Counted from the first letter of the stretch, positions 45,550-57,469 are shown. The stretch: DNA of 64,000 nucleotides from Takakia lepidozioides (GCA_030704615.1 CM060733.1:61006001-61070000); one strand, 5' to 3'. Made by a program: numbers and translations. The notes: generated by a model from the letters alone, not told the origin.

Positions 45550-47340
45550 TCAATGTGCATATTTCACCTGGAACCGGAGGTTATTACTGCATGAGTCAAC
45601 TTGTGTAACCTCAACCTCATGAGCTTTGAAAAAAATGAGAACCGACCAACACTGGAAAAAAAAGCAGTTGCCAAGGCTTCTCACTGCGTGGTTCATTGTA
45701 TGGTTTGAACTTTGGATAGTAGGCCGATAGTCCATTGGCTGATGTTAGCAAAATTCTGAGATTCTACGTGGAATTAAACGACGGGCCCCTGTGATTTTTG
45801 TTCACTGTCAGCTCAGTTGCCAACCTCTCACAAGTTGTTTTTGAGTATGCAGATCAAGCACTGTGATGGCAACTATCAGGCCGCTTATTAGTGTGTTCTG
45901 AGCAAGAGTGGGGAAGAGAGGGGCAGGGGAGGGGCGAGGATCAAGAATGTTGCAACAAAAGCAAATGTAGGCAATGTTTTAGATCCTATGCCATACTTTT
46001 CATAAGGTGATTTGTACTCTTTTGAAGTACAATTAGACCTCAACTTAGCAACTTCTCTTCACCGTAGTTATTCTTGATTTGTTTTAATCTTGTTTTATAA
46101 ATTTGTAGCACCATGCACCAGGTCTATTCGAAGCATGGAAATTCCAGCAAGAGACTTATATTTGTAGCTATTTCCATCACTGCACCTGTTCACTTACTAT
46201 GCAACCCTGGTCATCCAGTCCCCTAATCCTGGCTTCAGGTCCTAGATGCTTTGTAACATTGAACTTAAGAGGGGAAAGTCTTTCTTTCAATAGTTGGGAA
46301 CGTTTCGGACAGTTGCATCAACTTGCATGGGCCTTATTAAGCACACTTCCTCTTGCCACCTCATGAGAGCCGATTTTGCATCATATCAGGATGCCCTGGA
46401 GGTCAGGCCTGGTCACAGAATGCATGTGAACTCTGAGATACTGAGGGAATGTCTATGTAGCCAAAGCATCTATCTCATGAATTTCTTTGAGGAGACAAAT
46501 GAGCCTATGCTGAACAGTGAAATGTAGTACTCGACTGCCCGACAGACTAGGCAGATTCCAGGGTATCTAAGCCCAGAGAGAACAAGAATTAGGTGAAGGT
46601 AGGAGCAATTATCCCTTGTTGGCACAGAAGACCGACAAGGTCCATGACAAGAAGGGTAAAAGAAAAGGAACTGCCAAGGGGAAAAAATATATATAAGCTG
46701 GGAAAAGGAAAACCTTCAAGAGAAAAAGCCCCTAAGAAAAATAAATATACATTAAAAAAATACACCCGGAAAAAAAAACCCAGAGGGCAAAATCACATGG
46801 GGGATGTTTCCATTGAGGTCCAAGGGAAAGCGGACAAAATATCCACTGTTGCACACTTCCCTGTGTGGTGTATGTCGTCGTGAGACTCTAAGGGCATGTT
46901 GCCCGGTTCCCCTTGAGGGAATCTGTCAAAAGCTCTTTGTGTTAATATTCCCCTTCGGATTTCGTGCAAACTTGCGAGCTGGGTTTGAACATATAAAATG
47001 TTCGACTCCCTCCCTAGTGGTAGTCCTGACAAGATTCGAATTTCGTTCAAGGGTGCTTGGAGTTCTCCTGCGTATTCACTGGTCTAGTTTATGAATCTCC
47101 CTAAAGACACTTGGCATTCTACAATCTAATTATAATCTGAGCCTTGCATCTACAACTTTCAAATTTAATGCAAACAGTTAACGTCTGGACATTGCAATTT
47201 GTTGATTCTTCATTGACGTCTATAGGGTCCCAATTTCTAGCAGGGGTTATTCCTGAAGGTCAAAAAAAAGGAGAGGAGTGGAATAGCCAATGGGGAGGGA
47301 GGGCACCCATGTTGGAATGGGTTGAAATATGAGGCCAGAT
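45550..47340. other. Stretch without recognised genes
   Basis: Small ORFs only, one of them Lys-rich because of an A-rich tract at 46,640-46,790. No family similarity was noticed. Confidence 0.45.
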
Positions 47341-47344
47341 GTAC

Positions 47345-47534
47345 AGCCTAGCATAGAAGTAGGAGGGGTGGCCCTCCTTCTAAATCTAGAGCTTTGGAGG
47401 ATGAGGCGTGGGCCCTTCTAGAAGGCTCCATTCTAGAAGGCTCCTCTACTGCCTTGAGATAGTATATAAAGAGGGTAAGGGCTACATTTTCCAAGGCTTC
47501 TCCCGCCACCTCACTTTGGTGGGCTCTGCAAACA
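47345..47534 (-). mobile_element. Copia LTR fragment (5' part) related to 36,796-37,561
   Basis: On the minus strand it starts TGTTTGCAGAGCCCACCAAA after the polypurine-like CTAAGGGGCC. It shares GGAGCCTTCTAGAA, AGCTCTAGA and TAGAAGGAGGG with the LTR at 36.8 kb. It contains two TTCTAGAA heat-shock-type palindromes. Only the first approximately 190 bp remain. Confidence 0.75.
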
Positions 47535-47844
47535 GGCCCCTTAGAAAATTAAAATTGGGAACCTAAACCATCTTCAAAAATTCAAATAGGGGGTACAGTA
47601 AGATTCCACCCGATTGCAATATGGTTCAAGGCTAAGTTTCATAGGCAGGATTATATTGCACGTCATTTTGCACGCTCATGTTTCAAGCATCGTCATCTAC
47701 ATATGCAAAAGAGCTAGGGACCTCACAATCAAAAGTCGTAAAGTCTATTTATGTGCCAATTTTTAAGCATTAGACCTAAGCCATATACACGCAAGTAGAG
47801 ATCAATAACTGCCTTCCACATGCCGCCTCAAGGGATGTACACCG

Positions 47845-48025
47845 TAAAAGATAAAGATAAAGTTTCTTTAAAGTCCAGTGAATATACAAAACCTACTGCT
47901 CAATACACAGCCCATCGAGGGGCCAATGGACGGTTTGAAGGCACATGTTGAAGGATTGAACCTAGGATCACCCAAGTTACATAGGCACAAATACCCAACC
48001 ATTGGGCTAACTGCTCAAGTGCATC
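47845..48025 (-). mobile_element. tRNA-derived SINE
   Basis: On the minus strand an A box TTAGCCCAATGG (complement of 47999-48010) is followed after about 37 nt by B box GGTTCAATCC (complement of 47953-47962). The distance is as in a tRNA gene. A body of about 100 bp follows and ends in a TTTATC-type tandem tail (AAAGATAAAGATAAAG on the plus strand at 47,847-47,862). The missing acceptor and anticodon stems argue against a functional tRNA. Confidence 0.65.
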
Positions 48026-48120
48026 AAAGAAAACTGACTTCGATGGATCTTCACACAAGTAAAATACATTTAAGTGGTTCCCCTTCACCATCGAGGGAGC
48101 CACAAGTCATAAAGACACAC

Positions 48121-48180
48121 TTAACCCTTAACTTCCTACAAACTGAATTTTTTTCTGTCCCAAAAATTACTACCCCTTGG
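48121..48180 (+). repeat. Second piggyBac-like terminus
   Basis: TTAACCCTTAACTTCCTACA begins here and aligns with the start at 44981 for about 60 bp, including CCCAAAA...ACTACCCC. This shows a family of related ends in the window. Its partner end was not found. Confidence 0.5.
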
Positions 48181-48479
48181 AACTAACAGGAGGCTAATCA
48201 CCTACCAGCATTCATCCACAAAAATTGCCCGTACACATACATACCTACCTGGCCTCTACACCAGCTCCCCAAATTTTAGGAATTTTCACCGTTGAGTTTG
48301 AGAGATTATACTGTTTTTTGGGGAAAATTTTCGTTTATTTTTTGTTTGAAAAAAACCTTTATTTGCTTTGACCAAGCATGTTGAGGGGCTTTTTGAATTT
48401 TCCAAAAGGACTACCCAAATTTTCATAATGTGTAGTACAAATGCAAAGGCCTCTCATTTTTGAATAATCGGGTATTTAA

Positions 48480-48930
48480 GTCTCACGTATGGGCCAGGCA
48501 GCGGGCCCCACGCATGGACGAGAGGTGGTTTCAAGTGGCCCCGTCGCGATCCATGACCCGGCCCGGGTCCGCGAGGCAATGTCCGCAGGCCCTGACCCGA
48601 AGGTGGGTCCACCTGTCGCAACCCTTTGCCTTGAGGGCGGGGGGTCGGGACACAAGAGAGGCTGCTCCTGCAGTGTTGGCGGCGGCAGCGAATAGGAAAG
48701 AGGGCTGAAGCCCCCTGTGGCGGAGGCGCTCACTAGGTGGAGCCCCGCAAACCGGGTTGCGGTGGTGGGGGCTCCACGAGGCGTGGTGGTAGCTTAGGGA
48801 GTCGTAGTGGGGGTGGCATAGGACTCACCACGAGGCTAAGGCCTTGTGGTGGGAGTCATGGGGAGTCTTGGAAATCACCGCGGTCTCTTGGGACCATGGT
48901 GGGTGGGCCAAGACTCCCCGGGGAAGTTAC
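48480..48930. other. GC-rich block
   Basis: About 450 bp of strongly GC-rich sequence (GGCCCGGGTCCGCGAGG, GGTGGGGGCTCCACGAGG) sits in AT-rich surroundings. Several frames are open because of composition. The tract GGCTCCAC...GTGG and CTCACCACGAGG recur. It could be foreign or element-derived; no gene is supported. Confidence 0.4.
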
Positions 48931-49147
48931 TCCCTATCACTTGTATATGGCACGTGAGATAAATGGGTATTTTGTAGGGGGGTATTACTTTTACTTTGGG
49001 TATTTTTTAGTACCCTATAATTACATAATTTTGTAATATGGTGAATTTTTGGCAAGCTATTTTAATCCTAATTTTTTGTTTCAAACAAATATTAGACACC
49101 CTATAATAATAATTTTCTTTTCTTTTCTTACAAGACAAATAAATTTA

Positions 49148-49339
49148 TTAATTGGTTGAAATAAATTCATTTAAAGCATTCGCATCATCAGCATTCAAAG
49201 TATAAATATTTTGCATTCTATCGAAAGTCACAATAACTGAACTAATAATTGAGTCAACATCTACCCACTTGTTGTCGGTATGATCATATTTGAATTTAAA
49301 TTGTCCTCTAGATTTTGAGAAGTAGTTTGATAACACCAT
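49148..49339 (-). CDS. Unidentified small ORF
   Basis: A 63-codon frame with balanced composition (GQFKFKYDHTDNKWVDVDSI, NADDANALNEFIST) lies in very AT-rich sequence. No family is recognised. It could be an element fragment. Confidence 0.2.
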   Translation of the reverse strand: MVLSNYFSKSRGQFKFKYDHTDNKWVDVDSIISSVIVTFDRMQNIYTLNADDANALNEFISTN

Positions 49340-50519
49340 AACTGGTGTGGTTGGTTTATTTAGGAGATCAATAGGCTGTCGCGATATCCCCCACCTGCTC
49401 CCTGCCTTCCTTCTTATTGTGCACAGCGGGGGGAGTGAACTTAGTGCATGAGGCGGAAAAATAAATAAAAATGAAACGAACGTAAAAGAGGTTTGATCTC
49501 ACGATGATGCGCCTGCTAGGTACTAGTAAGCTACATACAAATATCTATATCATTCCCATAAGAACATGTATATATTTTTGGAATTTATATTATCTCAACC
49601 CTATAGTAATTTTTTTTTAAAAATAAGTCATTATTTTAGACCCTATATTAATTTAAATTCCTTAATCACAATATAATGTACCCTTTATTACTTTTAAATA
49701 TTTTCTAAGTTTTATCTTTTCTGAATAAATTGCACCCTATATTTTTTTGCACATCGGTTGGAAATTTTTGGAATTGACTTCCCCGGGCAAAACTCACCGC
49801 GACTCACTACAGAAGGTTGAGGGTCTTCGTGGCGGTTTACCATAAAAATACTGTGTTGTTTGTGAAACCCCCGCGGACACCTACAGAAGTATATATAGGG
49901 AGTAGTAACCCCGAGAACGGTGCAAGCCCGTTGGTGACCAAAAGCTAGTGAGTAAGCGTGCGAGCCGGAAAGCGACCAAGGTGTGGGGAGCTATTCTGGA
50001 CTGCCATCTACCAAAGGAATTCCCACTAGGCCCAAAGGGCGCGTAAGGAGGACCGTTATGCCCCAGTGAACAGCCAAAGCTCCGAGTTGGGCCGGTGTCC
50101 AGTTTGGGAGTTAGGCGCGCGCATCAAAGCGAGTAACTATGACTTGAAGGGGAGTTTACCGAAGTGAGGTGTGCGACACCACCCTCCTAGGTCACATTGG
50201 GGTTGACTGCAGCTGTTTTTTAGGTTAAGAGATAAAAAACTTGTTGGTGTAGCAGCAAGCAGCAGGTAGTGTGGTGGTTGGGTGCATTGATTGATATCTG
50301 TGAGGTTGCAGATTCAACTTTGGATGACGTAGCATGTGCATTAATTATGGTCTTTTTTACATGCGAGTTTTCTCGGAAAATTTTCTAAGTCACGAGCAGA
50401 TCACGCACCCGTTTGCCACTTCGTTTTCATTTCGACTCGAAAACAACGTCCGACTTGCATGTGTTAAGCATATCGCTAGCGTTCATTCTGAGCCATGATC
50501 AATTTTATTTATTTATACT

Positions 50520-50590
50520 AGCAGAAGTAGGTTTTGAACCTACCAAACTTCCAATATAAAACCTTTGCGTATCACTAACCGAATCATCAT
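50520..50590 (-). mobile_element. SINE-like B-box segment
   Basis: On the minus strand GGTTCAAAACC (complement of 50530-50540) follows GGTTAGTGATACGCAAAGG at about 40 nt, a spacing like pol III A and B boxes. The A box match is weak. Confidence 0.3.
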
Positions 50591-51217
50591 CATACTGAGA
50601 TTTACTACCCATAGAGCAAATTGGATTTGTAGATCCTCCGGTCCACTCAACTGGCTATGCTTTCGCATCATGAAATTACGTGTAATTACGCGGATTGTAA
50701 GTATGTTATATGGAATGCTACGCCATTTGCTTTAGATTGCCCTGTTTATGATGGGGCGCAGTCAAACTAATAAAAAACTATATTTTTTCCTGCGCCCTTC
50801 TTGTATCTCATTCAGAGATGAAGTTTACCTTTATATTTCGAAGGAGAGGTGAATAGAATAGATAATTCTAAGAAAAACCAGTATTTTTTTTATGTGGCTC
50901 TTGATCCGAGTTCCTAATCTTTTTCATTTGCTGCACCCTGCTTCGCGGCTTTGCCAACGTTTCGATAAACCTAGTTGTTCATGGTGGGGCGGAGCAATGA
51001 ATCGTCGTAGATTTAGGTTCGAAGAAGACCTCGTTTTGTGTGGCTTGTGTCCCTCCCAGCTTCGCTAAGAATGCTATTTCCGGACCGTAGCTTTTAGGGG
51101 CTGCAAGATGAATCATAATTTAAGATACGAGCCGTGGTTATTTATCTATGATTATTCATGGATATTCTTTTTGGAATTACTTAATTTAGTTAATACCGTC
51201 ACAACTGAAAGATAATA

Positions 51218-51296
51218 ATATATTAGATGAATGATTAGCTTTATAATGCAATTACAATGTAATTGCATTATAAAGCTAATCATTCATCTAATATAT
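51218..51296. repeat. Perfect 79-nt palindrome (39-bp arms, 1-nt centre)
   Basis: From the centre at 51257 the two sides are exact reverse complements out to 51218 and 51296 (left arm contains GATGAATGATTAGCTTTATA, right arm its complement). It would form a near-loopless cruciform or RNA hairpin. It lies between the two group II domain V-like strands. Confidence 0.95.
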
Positions 51297-51339
51297 GTTG
51301 GACGACCATCTCGTACGGTTCGGAGAGGGCTCGGGTACC

Positions 51340-51500
51340 AAAGCATTCAATAGTATCCGGGAAAGCCGAGCAGACCCGAGAAATTTTCTAAGTCCCGAGT
51401 AGACCGGACCCACGAGTAGACCACCCGAGCAGACCCGGATCCGCGAGTGGACCCGCCGGGTGGTCGCGGGGGAAAGGAGGGGGGGGGGGGACCCCGCGTT
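51340..51500. repeat. Short tandem CGAGTAGACC/CGAGCAGACC repeats and a G13 run
   Basis: CCGAGCAGACCCG and CGAGTAGACC variants occur six times between 51,366 and 51,450, followed by a run of G residues near 51,478-51,491. A related phrase, AAATTTTCTAAGTCACGAGCAG, also occurs near 50,378, so the block was duplicated. Confidence 0.7.
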
Positions 51501-52411
51501 TGTGCGTCCGTGCGCTACCTGGCCCACACGTCAGACTTAAGTCCCAATTAATCTAAAATGGGAGCGAATGCAAAGTGCATGCCAATTTTCACATCAAACC
51601 AACATTTTACTGCACATGCTGCTTTGTATATGTTTTGCTAAGGGTTGACATGTCCATCCCTAGCAAGCATATTCAAGCTTGAAGCTTTCCTCCAAACCAC
51701 GTCATCCCAAAACCATAATCACACAAATCCCTCTGGTGGGGGGTTCTCTTACAATACCCATAAGCAGTAGGAAAATTTTCAAGAGGATTTATTGGTGAAA
51801 ACCGAAATTCCAGTAGTTCAAGTAGCATCGAACAATTTTGGCATCATTGGCTTGGTATGCTTCAATGGCCCAATGAGGGGGGGGGGGCACGTTTCTAGTA
51901 AACTCCCCTCCACCCAATAATTTTTTGACCCCTATCCCTTTAGAAAAAATGCATATATGATAGCAAATATGATAGTAACTGCTGTTACAATCCAGCAATT
52001 TTCTGGGCTATTGGCTGTAACAGCAGCATGGCATTTTGGTTGTGAGCAGCTTCTGACGTTGGAGCCTGAACCTATGGTTTGGCTGAGTTCTTGTCCAAAA
52101 GACCCAATTCTTTCATAGACAGGTGCACCACCTCACATACTTGAAATGCTCCTTCCACCAGCCTCATCGAAACCCAATCCGTCACTCAATTTTACAAAAA
52201 CCAAAAATTTGTCATTAGCCAAAAATCGGGGCCCACTTGCAACGGTGGCGTTTTGGCAAATGTGGCTCGATTGGACCAAAAATTGGCACGCATGTGCAGG
52301 GGGTAGGTGACCACAAAACGTCCAATCAAAATTTCCAAAATGTAAAAAAATCAGGATTGACATCCATTTTCCTAGTGGAGGATCACTTGGCAAAAAATCA
52401 AAATACCCTGC

Positions 52412-52428
52412 GGGCGTTTAAGGGTTAA
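52412..52428 (-). repeat. piggyBac-like right terminus
   Basis: GGGCGTTTAAGGGTTAA is the exact inverse of the 17-bp end at 44981. The TTAA is at 52425-52428. It may close a 7.4 kb nested element starting at 44981, or belong to another copy of the family. Confidence 0.6.
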
Positions 52429-52429
52429 T

Positions 52430-54700
52430 GGTGTCTATTGGTTTTCTTTCTTTGCCACATAATAACATTCTATTTCAAACATATGTTAATATATCATTGG
52501 ATATAGTAGGATTGTCATTTAATTGGCTAACCAAGGTGCTTTTGAAAATAAATTTTTATGTACTTTGACAATGGACGATAGTCATCTGCATCTTTTTTGT
52601 CTATTTTTTATTCATCAACAAGGGCATCCAAGGTATGCCGGAACTCGCTTTGACACAAAAACCTCTTCCATATGTGCCTATAGGGAATCTGAAATATTGT
52701 CCATTGTACTTTAAAACTTTGACTGGAAGACAAATTTTGATTCTGCATACTTTTAGCTTGGACATGAGTTTCTCCATCAACTTTATGAAAAGAACATCAA
52801 AAATAATATCACCACCATCTTCCATGCTTTTGAATAGTTAAACCTCCATCTATTTTTTGGTTATCTATGGTTGATTCCACCAATCTCGTTTGGTGACATT
52901 GCATGGTTTTTCCAAGGCTATTACATAAAAGTTGGGTTTTAAACAATTTAGCTTTTAAGGCCCTAACTATGCAATCATCTGTTCTAACAATAGAAAAATC
53001 AGATAGGTCAATAAAATGATGGTATTATCTTTCTCTTTAAAAAGTGAATCAAATGTATTCATATTTTTTTAGTGCTTACGTCACAAACCTTGGTCTTTTT
53101 GGATTTGCCTCAAACATTGTGATCTATATAGTGCTCGAGCACGCTCAATTAGGTCACGCCATCATAAGTCTTTCATTCTGCAACATATCACCAACTTGGC
53201 TAAAAAAATCTTTAAAACATCATAATCGACAATGGTAAAAAAAACGTGTAGACAGTTGAACTTAATATCCTTGAGAAGTTTGATGAGAAGAACCACATAG
53301 TGATAGGAAATTTCAAATCTAAGCATCTCTGCTGGTGAAGAAAGACTTCAGATTATAAAGTTCATGGTGTATCCTGCTCTTTCTCGTCATTGACTGAAAA
53401 TCTCTAAAAGTCGTAGATAATCTTATTTTTTTATTTTTTTTGTGCTATTCTTTCTTCTTAATTCGACAACACATTGTTCTTATCCTCATTCTGAAATCAC
53501 TTTCTGTTGAAATGGAAAAGCAAACAAAACATCTCATAAATATTTGGAAAACGAACTCATGTAGTGATATTATCAAATAATCTTAATTTTGTCAAAATTT
53601 ATCCGTTACTACATATGAATGATTGTTGAGGATGATGGTTGAATTGGTTAGAGGCTAAACATACTTTCCTCCCTTGTTGTTGTCAACCTTCTTGTGATTG
53701 TACTCCAGACTCCCACCACTAGTTATCCCATACATTTTATTTTATTTTTGCGCTTTCTTCGCAATGCACATCTTAGATTAGGAGTATGTAATTTAGAGAA
53801 AATCATGCAATGTGAAGTAGAATCAGAGGTATCCATAGATGAACTATTCACAGAGGGATGGACATCAAGCATGTCTACGGGGGAGCACCAACATCCATAG
53901 ACGAATTATATGGCTATCTCTTATCTGCAGCCTCTGTCAACTAAGTTATGACATCGTTTCGCAAAAATATGCAAGACCCCATGACACTAGGTCAAAAAGA
54001 TTAACATCTTAGAAATTTGTACTACGAGATGATCATATCCAGTGTGTATTCAGACGAAGATGTTGTTCGGCAATTCCGCTCTCGATGATTACATGAAGCC
54101 TCAAAACTACAAAATACTTTCGAACTCTTTTTCCCTGACTTAGACAATATGATGGACCTCAGCATGAAACAGAGCATGGGCTACAAGCGCTCCGAAAACA
54201 ATAACTAACAGCAGCATGAATAGTCAAGTAGGGGGTGGTAGCGGGAGAATCGACATGAGAGGGATCATGAGGATCATCGTTGATAAAACTACGAGCAACA
54301 TCCGGCCCATTCATCTACCATGAATCAATGAAAGACTAATGGGCCTTTAACCCCCTTCGTGGTCTCAACTCAATGATCTCAATTTCCCTGGAAGATGCTA
54401 GGCGCACATGCTCAACTCACAAAATTTCTTTCACGAATTCAAGCGGGTCTACAGTCCGAGGTCTGCACAAGGTTGCCACAAAAATACAAAAATCGTGTCA
54501 GATTTCTATCAACTGTATGTTTGCTTAAATTTCGCAGAACAAAGGCACAACCTAAAATCAAAGCTATCAAGTGCATATATGATTATGAACATACAAGGGT
54601 TCCACTGCATGAAAGTTAACACCAGTTTAGAGCAAGTCGATTGAGTTATGAAAATAATTACAATTTTGAATGAGTTCATTGGAAGCAATAAGGTAGGAGT
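52430..54700. other. AT-rich stretch without recognised genes
   Basis: Only small ORFs with no family similarity noticed on either strand. One 74-codon plus frame near 54,400 overlaps a second frame and has no known domain. Confidence 0.45.
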
Positions 54701-54731
54701 CTCTTAAATTCCATATACTTCGAAATGATCT

Positions 54732-55309
54732 TCACTTGGGCAGGGTACTTGGCTTCAAGCTCGGGCCATTCTGAATTGCAATTGTGCAGCTCCTTACAAT
54801 TGCATCCAAAGCTTGAAGGTCTTGGAAATGCGTAGTGTCATTTCTTGCTTTTGATGACAACCTGTGACAAAGTCTTGAATGCCTCCACACCACTATTATC
54901 TGGATTGGAGCCAAATTCTCCATAGGCATGGCAACCAAGCTACCAAATAGAACATAAATGAAACAAAATCAAATATACAAGAATATAAAATTAAAACATA
55001 TGAGATGAATATTATTCTAAATTTGAGGAAAGAACAATTTATTAATACCATGTGTTGCACATCCGGGTTTGTATCAAACAAATGACGTCATTCTCCATCA
55101 TTCTCCCCACGTTTCTTCCTAGACCACTTGAGAATTTCCCCCGCGACAATGACCACATGATCACGTTCAAGAAAGTCGAAGAGCAAATTCGCATGGACGT
55201 TGTTCTTATGCTCCAATTCCGTGAAACGATATTCAATCCTTATCGCCCTCCGCTCTGGAATCTCTACTGAAATGAGTGTCAAATACTCCTTTTCATTCGC
55301 CATGGCCAC
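54732..55309 (-). CDS. Unidentified exon-like or element-derived coding debris
   Basis: Minus frames at 55309-55088 (EYRFTELEHKNNVHANLLFD, FLERDHVVIVAGEILKW) and 55081-54732 look protein-like and run in one direction, but are broken by frame changes. Repeated RKKRG-type basic residues end the first piece. No family was recognised, and it could be transposon-derived. Confidence 0.25.
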
Positions 55310-57150
55310 CTATACAACCAATCCTTACACACAGAATCCAGTTAGAATGAATAGATTGTCATGTCAAATGATTCTCATGATTGTTAAATTTCTATATACC
55401 TCAAAGGAAAAACCAATTCCAATGCAGACACAATGGAGCTACTCTTCAGGAGAAACACGAATCCACTGAACCATGAGAAATAGGTTTGAGACCAGCTTTG
55501 ATAACTCTAGGTTGCTTATCTAAGCCAACACAAAGCAAGATGTCGATACATCCAAGCCAAAGCTTCATATTGATCCAAATAATTGAACGTTTATCTTTCT
55601 GGAGCGCCCTTACACTCATGCATAAATTTTGTTAGTCAATTTGTCAATAGTTGCGTCTCACAATGACAATCTCTGAATATCTTCCACCCCAGCCCCTCTC
55701 TCTCTCTCACACACATATACAAACACATGCAAACAAGCTCGATCGAAGCTTAAAGTTGATCATTGACAAAAAATTAACTGTGTTCTCTAAACCTTGCATG
55801 AGATACACATTCAGAAAAGAGTTCGTAGTGGAACTGATATCTCTGTATCTCTCTAACCCTCCTGTCATCCATCTCTGTGAATTGGAATCCTCAACAGATA
55901 TTCGTTATGGCGTCATCAGATTTGAATGAAATGTAGGAGCTTACACGTATCATTCAAAACTCAATTGTCTCTCAATGTGGTGAAATACATGACATTGATG
56001 AAATTTATTTTTTGCTTCAAGTGTTTTTCAGAATCGTTCTACAACCAAATTAAGCTCCCCATTAGATTGCCCATTCTAAAATACGAAGACATAATATCAT
56101 TAACCCTTAATAGGCTAATTATCATCGTGATCGTATTGCAATTTAAGTTGTAGTATCCATAGATGTTGAAGTTAATTCTGAAAGCACGAGTACATGTATG
56201 TCTCTCTAATATTGTTCGTTACTTTCACAGTGTCTTATGTGGAACTGTTCTTTCGATTTTTTTTGTTGTCACACTATCGTTACAAGCAAGTTGGATATGT
56301 ATATAATTTGTAAATCAATTCGATTGTTTGGCTCTGGGGTTGGTTGACCTCAAGATGAACGTGATAGTTGGGATGAAACATTGATTAACCTACCATTTGA
56401 ATTACCTTAACAACTAGTTTATGATTATGATGTTGATGAGGTGGCTGCAATGTGTGATGCAGTTTAATTGAGATGTGGTTAGCCACCGATGATCTTGCAA
56501 ATGTTACATGACTTGTCTGTTTAGGTTAGTTTTCTATTTAAGATGGGGGCTTAGGTCTCAGTGGTGGTTATTATTTGGTATTCAAACAATGTACCTAGTG
56601 TAGAGTGTACGTGCAGATGTTTCTATATGAATGTGCGTGTATGTGATATCTGAAATGAGTAGTCTATGAGTTCTTTGAGAAGAGATTCATCCTTATTGGT
56701 GAAGCACGTTTTGCGACTACATTCGTTAATTTACCGTTCGCTTTGTATGAAGTGGAATCATTTCCTAAATGATAATTTGCTTCATATCCTTCTTTGCTCT
56801 AAATATAATTAATAAGTTTTTTGTGGTTTTTTGGATGTAGTACATAATCTTGGTCTAAGCCTTTTTTGTCTATTATTAGAGTTTTTCATGCTACGCTAAC
56901 AGTTACATCAGTATAACATGTACAAACTATAGTATAATTTATAATAATTATATATTTCTAACTTCTACTAACTATATTTTAAAAAAAACTATATATTTCG
57001 TTCTTCGCCACTTTAGAAAACCAGTCTATTATTAAATTATCTTATCCATCTATCTATGAACTAACATGTCAAAGCAAAATATGTACTTCGTACATATTTA
57101 TTCAACTTTGGAAGACCATAAAATGAATTAAAAAAATATAAACTTAGGCT
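55310..57150. other. AT-rich stretch without recognised genes
   Basis: No coding or RNA signals were recognised. TTAACCCTTAATAGGC at 56,100 resembles the piggyBac-like ends but lacks the CGCCC extension. Confidence 0.45.
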
Positions 57151-57227
57151 ATGTTAACTGGATTTTTTATCCCTTCTCAAGAATTCCAACATGAATAGAA
57201 AGTAATTGTGTAAATGAAATGAATATG

Positions 57228-57233
<6 letters not shown>

Positions 57234-57263
<30 letters not shown>
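57234..57263. repeat. (TG)15 microsatellite
   Basis: An uninterrupted TG dinucleotide run of 30 bp. Confidence 0.95.
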
Positions 57264-57265
<2 letters not shown>

Positions 57266-57354
57266 CGTGTTACCGAAGCAAGTATAACTCTTGGCGTCAC
57301 TTGATCCCAAAATGCTACATGCTTTTTGGTGGGAAAATGGACATTTTTTATGAC

Positions 57355-57425
57355 ATCCAACATGTGGTTTGAACCCACAATCATGAAGCGGCTTGTGTCC
57401 TTATAGTGCTGTGATTGTGTCCTAA
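57355..57425 (-). mobile_element. SINE-like pol III head
   Basis: GGGTTCAAACC (complement of 57365-57375) sits in a perfect 5-bp T-arm-like stem (TGTGG/CCACA). It is followed by CATGTTGGATG, similar to the sequence after the B box of the SINE at 47.9 kb. The A box is unclear. Confidence 0.35.
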
Positions 57426-57469
57426 TGTTGATTGCCGCACTTGTATATGTATCACTCATTTTGACAATC

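Larger units (their letters stand above)
49870..51345 (+). other. Organelle-like group II intron debris (possible NUMT)
   Basis: Positions 49,890-50,210 are GC-richer than their surroundings and contain folded-RNA-like pieces (GGTGCAAGCCCGTTGGTGAC, GAGCCGGAAAGCGACC), ending near GTGTGCGAC, which resembles the group II 5' consensus GUGYG. At 51,314-51,332 TACGGTTCGGAGAGGGCTC matches the 3' strand of plant mitochondrial group II domain V and its flank. GAGCCG at 51,129-51,134 could be the 5' strand. Intervening AT-rich sequence separates the strands. Identification is by motif only. Confidence 0.4.

Noticed and set aside
46593-46883. Lys-rich ORF as a ribosomal or nuclear protein
   Set aside because: The Lys content comes from an A-rich tract (AAAAAATA-type) and there is no domain or splice context.
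48460-49036. Open frames in the GC-rich island as genes
   Set aside because: All frames are open on both strands because of composition; no conserved motif or start context.
56100-56116. Additional piggyBac-like end (TTAACCCTTAATAGGC)
   Set aside because: Only the first 11 bases agree with the other ends, and TTAACCC occurs by chance in AT-rich DNA.
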